A stretch of DNA of 64,000 nucleotides from Hofstenia miamia. Its lineage: Eukaryota; Xenacoelomorpha; Acoela. Positions 58,791 through 64,000 of the stretch are shown here, piece after piece (the first letter of the stretch is position 1; every line of letters begins with the position of its first letter). The notes beneath the pieces are model-generated. The model saw nothing but the letters and a program-made list of their open reading frames with translations. It did no database searches and was not told the origin of the DNA. Location: assembly GCA_004352715.1 (NCBI GenBank), contig SCFE01000004.1, positions 2,701,918-2,765,917 on the forward strand. The letters are read 5' to 3'. The position numbers and the translations under genes are program-made.

Positions 58791-59720
58791 CATCAAAGAT
58801 TTCTTGAAGCTCGGTGGCGGGGAAAGAAGTCAATTGCTGTTGGAGGGTTGCGAGTCAAGATGTAATTAGCAGCAGTACAAGCACGATTGAAAAACGAGTG
58901 AAGGGTGCGATGTTTCTTTGTACGACGAATGGAGAAGGTGACAACATCATCAGAGCGAGTGCAGCAGAAATTAGAGAACTTAATGAAATCAAAAGGATCA
59001 AGATCCAATTTGCGAGTCAGTAGTCGATTGAACAGAAGGAGATCACAGGCATGGAAGTAGAGTGACAGCGGGAGAGTGGAGAATTTCAGCAGAGCGTCTT
59101 TATAGGCCAAAGAGGAAATCCATTTGAAAGCGCGTTTCTAGAAACGTTCCATGGAGTGAAACAAAGTACGAGAAGGCCACCAACAAGGAGACGCGTAGAG
59201 AAGAATGGCGCGAGAAAAGACATCAAAGATTTCTTGAAACTTGGGGGGGCAAAAAAGCCAATGACCGTTGGAGGGGGGAAATTCACCATAAAATTAGAAG
59301 CAGCACAAGCACGATTGAAAAACGAGTGAAGGGTGCGATGTTTCTTGGGACGACGAACAGAGAACGTGATAAGACCAGCAGAGAAGGTGGAAATTAGAGA
59401 ACTTTATGAAATCAACAGGATCAAGGTTCAATTTGCGGGTGAGCAAACGATTGAACAGGAGGAGATCACAGGCATTGAAATAGAGAGACAGCGGGGAGTG
59501 GAGAATTTGAGAAGAGCGTCTTTGTATGACAAGGGAAGGTTGCATTTGAAATCACGCTTCTAGAACCTGGGAGAAGCGTATAGAATAATGGCGAGGAATG
59601 AACTTGAACAAAGAGAGTTTCACAGCAAACAGCGAATTAAAGGGAACAGCGCGGAAAGGGGCAAAGAGCGAGGATTTAGATTTGCGGAGACTCAAGGACT
59701 CATGTCCTGATCAATTTAAT
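58791..59720 (-). mobile_element. LINE 3' end with tandem duplication of the ORF2 C-terminus
   Basis: Two direct repeats start at 58791 and 59221 (period 430 bp, both opening CATCAAAGATTTCTTGAA). The minus strand of each encodes the C-terminus of a CR1/L2-like LINE polymerase: LPLSLYFHACDLLLFNRLLT, RKLDLDPFDFIKFSNFCCTR-S and RTLHSFFNRACTAANYI in the lower copy, and a diverged version (NACDLLLFNRLLTRKLNLDP) with a frameshift in the upper. These match the usual R-x-x-D-x2-F/L, F-x(3)-N/R-A-x3-(W)N block at the end of such proteins. The block is clearly GC-richer than its surroundings and sits in an intron of the minus-strand gene. Confidence 0.7.
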
Positions 59721-60123
59721 TTGCAATAAGTTGAACACCAAGATGAGTACTTAGTATTTTACTATTAGCCTCCTTGACTTTAAAAAGTGTAAGGCAAAAA
59801 ATGCGCTACATATGAAAAGCACATGTTTTGTGCAGCTAATAGGATTGACTTTCCTTTTATATATGTCAAGTAAATGTCAAAAGATTAAATAATTAACTAA
59901 AATCTTAATATTGATCTCATTTTCTCATTAAAAGACATTTACATGTAAAATACAATTTCCAATGTTCTTGACACGTAGAGATTATTAGTTCTGACGCGCG
60001 CTACAAAATTTGATTTTTGGTGGTTTATTAAATCGCACAAAATTAGCTTTAAATTGTTTTAATAATCTAAAAAGTTATCAATATCAAATTTACAAGTGCT
60101 ACGAATTAAAAAAAGAAACTCAC
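59721..60123. other. Intronic non-coding stretch
   Basis: No further exon could be identified between the LINE and the exon at 60124. Confidence 0.4.
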
Positions 60124-60382
60124 GCAATTCACGTTCGTACGTTTTAAGAAGATTATGCGAAAATCCTACCTCGCTAGCATTCGAGCCATTCTTGTTCTTA
60201 TTCAAATCCTTTAACATCATTTTCACCAATTCAAAATCAATGTCTGGCACCTGCTCGCTAACTTTTGATTCCTTAGGCGATAGTGGGGTGGATATACATA
60301 TATCATCATCATCGTAATCACCATCGACATTTAAGATTTTCTCTGCACTTGAAACAAGTTTCATCAAATCAAACGATGGATT
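60124..60382 (-). CDS. Exon of the zinc-finger gene
   Basis: Acceptor TCATTTAG before 60382 and donor TTGC|GTGAGT after 60124. It reads NPSFDLMKLVSSAEKILNVD, an acidic patch GDYDDDDICISTPLSPKESK, then VPDIDFELVKMMLKDLNKNK and LLKTYEREL. Start phase 0 matches the end of the exon at 60413-60565 across a 30-nt intron, which is very short. The TPLSP motif resembles proline-directed kinase sites. Family unknown. Confidence 0.65.
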
Positions 60383-60412
60383 CTAAATGAATATATGAAA
60401 AGTGTTGCTTAC

Positions 60413-60565
60413 TTCAATCTCAGAGCTAACGCATACAATAAACTCGCAATCAATTCTTTTGTAAACGCAAACCTTTTTAATAGCTCGATTTAAAGGCATT
60501 GTCGCACCATGACAAAGAGATCTTGGGGATAAAGGAATATCAGCATAGTCATTAACTGAATTAAC
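60413..60565 (-). CDS. Upstream exon of the zinc-finger gene
   Basis: Donor GAA|GTAAGC after 60413 is good. The acceptor is either TGTATTAG before 60565 (51 whole codons) or AATTCAG ten bases later. It reads DYADIPLSPRSLCHGATMPL, then NRAIKKVCVYKRIDCEFIVC and VSSEIE. Cys and basic residues in the middle suggest a folded segment. The intron to the next exon would be only 30 nt, close to the lower limit known for animals, so a retained in-frame reading was checked: the 30 nt contain in-frame stops, which supports splicing or an assembly deletion. Confidence 0.55.
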
Positions 60566-61446
60566 CTAATACAATGACTAAGTACATTAAAAATTTAACG
60601 GTAATTAATATTCAAAGATAGGATTATTTGACAAAGCACCAAAAATATTCATGGCATTAACCTGTAAAGAATTCGAAGAAATTGAGGTCATCGCGTTCCC
60701 TTACTTTTGAAACATTGTTTCCAACTATCTAAAAGTAAAAAGGAACTGAAAAAAACTAGGTTGATGGATTTAATAAATGAAAAATTAAAAAAACATGAAT
60801 ACACTTACTTAAAACAGTGATTAATATGCACTGAATCAGCATTAAATATTCAAGAATAGTTTGAAAAATGCTGCGGATAAGACAAATTACGTTGTAATAC
60901 ATTAATACTTAGAACGGCTTCAACAGAGCGGTATCTTCGGTGCATCGGAAGAATTGGTTATGAAATTAGCAACATTAATGAATAATTAGATTTATCAAAT
61001 TATCGAAAACTAATTAAATTATGTAAAAAGAACTTTATCAAATCGAAATTAATCGATATTTCCGATTTATGAATTAATTATAGGTTTTCGTCATTTGGAA
61101 TCTGAGAGAATCATTCTTCAAATCAGAGTACCCAAATCAGTCTAAATCACTTTACATATCTCCAGTAATTTTTTTTTCTTAAATTTGTTATAATAGACCC
61201 CGAGCTATTTTGATTAAATCTATGTAATGTATGCGTGCGTTTTTTGTTGTATAGTCGAATGCTGCATTATACCAGTAATTTTATTGTTTTTGACATAGGC
61301 TTTCGTAAATATCATTAATTTTTTTCAATTAATATCTTAGGACAGGATAATTGTGAAGTCGAAGTAAGCTACATTTTATGAGTCATCAAATGCACATTTA
61401 CAAAGATATCAATGGTTGAACATAAAGAAGAACTCAACAATAATAA
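60566..61446. other. Non-coding stretch
   Basis: No exon or repeat recognised; the start of the zinc-finger gene is not visible. Confidence 0.45.
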
Positions 61447-61919
61447 TTAATAGTAGCAGCAACAATGTATACTACAACAACAACAAACAACAGTGGAAAG
61501 CATCAAAACAATAGTACTAGCAGCATTGATGACAAATTTTCCACAAATGTACTTATAACACACAACACAAACCAAACGACTCTCCCTGTCTTCGTTTTTA
61601 CTACAAAGACTGCAGCGCTCAACGCTATTGTTTAGGTCTAGATGAATTAGCGTCATCATTTTGTCTTCGACTGTGAATTGATGCAGCAGGCATTGGAGGT
61701 TCAGGTTGGGTTACCCCAGAAAAATCTTTTTCAAGCTGTAGAAGGAAGTTCCTTCACTTTTTTCACGCTAGCGTTTGGACTTTCAGCGTTTAACTCAAGC
61801 TATACAATAAAAGCAAAAACATCGATCATATTGTACAAGAGATTAACTGGATATCTTCCTGTCGTTCTATTGCAGGTGTACGTCATCACCATTTTGTCTA
61901 AGGTATCAACGCCTCCTTT
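61447..61919 (-). pseudogene. Second piggyBac transposase, C-terminal remnant
   Basis: The minus strand starts at the hAT border with KGGVDTLDKMVMTYTCNRTT and GRYPVNLLYNMIDVFAFIV, the block holding the third catalytic Asp and the following R-x(3)-R-(Y/W)-P helix of piggyBac enzymes. After several lesions it ends with the Cys-rich domain VERCSLCSKNEDRESRLVC then VVCYKYICGK. The N-terminal two thirds are absent from the window, so they were lost or displaced by the hAT insertion at 61920. It is far more decayed than the element at 35 kb and differs in sequence (GGVDTLD rather than GFVDEIN). Confidence 0.7.
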
Positions 61920-63637
61920 CAGGGCTTCTGTATTTACGCGGCGTGTATTATCACGTAATTAGTGAAATACCGCGTATTTAGCTTGTAATACATCAAATTG
62001 CGTGTAATTAATCGCGTAATTCGGAAAGTTCATTAATCATGAACTGTATTGTACAGAATGGAGCGTTTTGATTGGCCAATTTTATTAATAGTTTCCGTGC
62101 GTATAGCGAAGCAAAGCATCTGATTTTAATGTGTGAGTGCCTGGAGTGTGGTTTGGACGATTTTACATACAATGGCTAGTAGTGGTGATGAATCTATTAC
62201 GTTCGTTGCCGGACCAAGTCGAATTTTACATGAAGTAACAGAGGAAACCATCGCAAAAAATGCAAGAAAGAACAAAAACCGAAACACGTCGCTGTAATGA
62301 CAACTCAACAACGGGTGTTGCAACTTGATAAAGAAACTTTTTTTGCGGAAGGAGCCAAATTATTTTGCCGTGCTTGTGTGAAATGTATTGATCATTCGCG
62401 TTTATCGGTTATTCAACGTCACGAAAGATCTGAATCACACAAGAAAAATTTCAAAAAACTTAAAGAAACCAAGATTAAACAAAAAACACTCCTCACAAAG
62501 TTTCCTATTCAAAACCCTGCCAAACTATAAAACGTTCATTTTGTAACAAGTTTTGTACGAGCTCTTGCAGCTGCCATTAAACGTTTCTAATAATGAAACT
62601 TTTCGGAACTTTTTTTGGAGTTTATGAAGACTGGGGGTGCTTTTCCAAATGGGAAAAAACTTACAACCATATCTTAAGCAGATGTGCAAAAAATGAAAAA
62701 CTTGGGATAATTCTCGCTTTGCGTGCAGTTTATTAATTTGTGTTTTAACTCCTAAAGACTTAGCCATTGTCCCATTACTTGCCAATTTATCGCTTGAGGC
62801 AGAAACATTAAATTACACCCGTGTCGCTACACTTATACATCAAAGTTTGAGAGAGTTTGACATCGAGTTCGATCAAATATTGGGTTTTGCGGCAGATAAT
62901 GCGAGTTACAACTATAAAGCATGGACATTATTGGGTCCATTATTTCCGAATAGTGTCCATCTTTGTTGCATATCTCACATTATGAACCTTGCAGTTAAAG
63001 ACTTTTTGTCTTACTTTAATTTTATAACACAATGGAGCCACAATTTTTCTAATTATTTCGTGAACTTTGGTCAACGAAAACCACCAAAGCCAGTTCCCAC
63101 TAGATGGACGTCTATGTTTGACGCAATTTGCTATCATGAAAAATTTCTTATCCAAGAAAAAACGTTTGTCGATTTGGAGCCAGACAACGATGCTTTGAAA
63201 AACTTAAACGGTTGCTTACAAAACACAACATTTTGAGCCTTGAGGCAACTTTTATTACCAAAAGGGTTCTCCGTTGATAAATGCGCTCAAAGTTTTCGAA
63301 ACTGATATTGGTGTCTTATCAAAGAAGTGTTGGATGATGTCTTGCACTGTTTTTATGCTCAACAGTCCTTGGCTGAAGATTCACTTGATGAAGTGCTGTC
63401 CGAAATAAATGAAACTTTTTTGGACGAAGAAAAATTGCAATTGTCGACAAAAATCAAAGATGCAGCAACAAAATCTCTCGAAAAACTAGAAAAGTATTTT
63501 ATTGAAAATAGTGGCTGCCACCCTGCGAAGCAGTCCCTCAAGGAGATTCAGTACTTCAACCCAGCAAAATGCTTGACTTTCGGAGACCAACCAGACTTGC
63601 AAGCCATACCAGGCTTTGAAACTGTTGCGACCTGTGA
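61920..63637 (+). mobile_element. hAT transposon inserted in the piggyBac remnant
   Basis: Left end CAGGGCTTCTGTATTTACGC at 61920 is hAT-like and is followed by several CGCGTAATT/CGTGTAATT words, typical subterminal sites. The candidate target copy is 61912-61919 (CCTCCTTT); the right end is not visible because a LINE sequence begins near 63640. Confidence 0.65.
62172..63637 (+). pseudogene. hAT transposase (CGGBP1-like zinc finger), degraded
   Basis: From ATG 62172: MASSGDESITFVAGPSRILH, then after a one-base shift VLQLDKETFFAEGAKLFCRA-CVKCIDHSRLS with a C-x2-C…H-x-x-x-x-H finger (HERSESH), the N-terminal DNA-binding domain type shared with CGGBP1. Later pieces are FVTSFVRALAAAIKRF, FDIEFDQILGFAADNASYNY (Asp of the catalytic core), HLCCISHIMNLAVKDFL, KPPKPVPTRWTSMFDAICYH and LKEIQYFNPAKCLTF. 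Many stops and shifts occur between them. The hAT C-terminal dimerisation part is missing or beyond the LINE junction. Confidence 0.7.
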
Positions 63638-63646
63638 AAAACTCAG

Positions 63647-64000
63647 ATGCTGAGCGCAAATCTTTTGGCCTTCGTCCCCGCCGCCGTAATGCGCCTCGCC
63701 GTGACTGACTATCTCACTCTGATCTTCCTCCTCCCCGTAACTCTTGCTTTGAACCGTCGTCTCAGCTTTTACAATTTCTTCTTGCAGTCTCCTGTTGACT
63801 TCATTTTCATCACTGAAACCTGGCTTGATCCTGCCATTGCTGATAGTGTTGTTTTCCCCAACTCTACTCTTAAAGTTCTTTCTCGTATGGATCGATCCAG
63901 TGGTCGCCATAGTGGTGTTCTCATTGCCTCTCGTCTTCCTAACCTTGACATCCGTCCCATTTCTTTCGATTCATTATCCTTCGATTTCTGTTGTGGCTGT
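63647..64000 (+). CDS. LINE endonuclease domain, partial at window edge
   Basis: An open frame runs from ATG 63647 to the window end (118 codons, no stop). It contains RRLSFYNFFLQSPVDFIFIT, then TETWLDPAIADSVVFPNSTL, DRSSGRHSGVLIASRLPNL and FDSLSFDFCCG. The xFI-T-E-TWL block with the catalytic Glu and the G-x-H-S/G-G-V-L-I-A block are typical of the apurinic-like endonuclease at the start of LINE ORF2 (CR1/L2/jockey groups). The high GC content contrasts with the hAT before it and resembles the LINE 3' end at 58.8-59.7 kb, so they may be one family. The first ~40 codons look less conserved and the true start may differ. Confidence 0.65.
   Translation, partial: MLSANLLAFVPAAVMRLAVTDYLTLIFLLPVTLALNRRLSFYNFFLQSPVDFIFITETWLDPAIADSVVFPNSTLKVLSRMDRSSGRHSGVLIASRLPNLDIRPISFDSLSFDFCCGC

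Noticed and set aside
1-64000. CRISPR arrays, operons or other prokaryotic systems
   Set aside because: No regularly spaced repeats or gene clusters; the content is clearly eukaryotic.

Overview
This window reads as an AT-rich invertebrate metazoan nuclear scaffold. Intron-containing exons with GT/AG borders, polyadenylation signals, many short (TA)n tracts, assembly gaps and a dense mix of eukaryotic transposons all point that way. No operons, rRNA, tRNA or CRISPR were seen. I cannot place it to a phylum from sequence alone.

Layout. 1-21 kb is mostly non-coding. It holds short non-autonomous elements (2475-2737, 5452-5875 with a duplicate at 6435-6858, 8281-8605, 13538-13822, 19310-19662), a truncated Tc1/mariner-type transposase (16090-16760) and several assembly oddities: a poly-G run around a gap, a ~1 kb tandem duplication joined at a single N, and a 151-bp perfect repeat flanking a gap. 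21-23.4 kb carries an LINE remnant and two Penelope-like element (PLE) 3' ends with hammerhead-ribozyme-like cores, one present as a perfect inverted pair. 24.7-26.2 kb has an LINE 3' end and a complete but broken Tc1-like element with matching inverted ends. 27.2-32.4 kb has minus-strand exons of an unrecognised cellular gene, two of which join in phase. 32.9-34.0 kb is a decayed Tc1-like element.

35.05-37.99 kb is the best preserved element: a piggyBac transposon with 14-bp terminal inverted repeats and a three-exon, uninterrupted 699-residue transposase that keeps the DDD triad and the Cys-rich C-terminus. Its first exon adds an N-terminal module that looks SH3/Tudor-like. 38.3-39.6 kb is a nearly intact DD41D mariner relative. 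41.9-45.1 kb is an hAT element that split an older minus-strand reading frame. 46.7-48.6 kb is a patchwork of mariner and pogo/Tigger pieces. A 1000-N gap sits at 53475-54474.

56.6-57.15 kb is a third PLE (reverse transcriptase C-terminus plus GIY-YIG). 57.3-60.6 kb holds minus-strand exons of a serine-rich cellular gene with a C2H2 zinc finger; a 70-nt exon at 52.8 kb fits the phase of the same gene. An LINE 3' end with a 430-bp tandem duplication lies in one of its introns. 61.4-64 kb is a nest of three insertions: a decayed piggyBac is cut by an hAT, which abuts a LINE endonuclease domain running off the window.

The cellular genes here are only partly visible; their exons are scattered through introns filled with transposons. 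The window is mainly a record of successive transposition.
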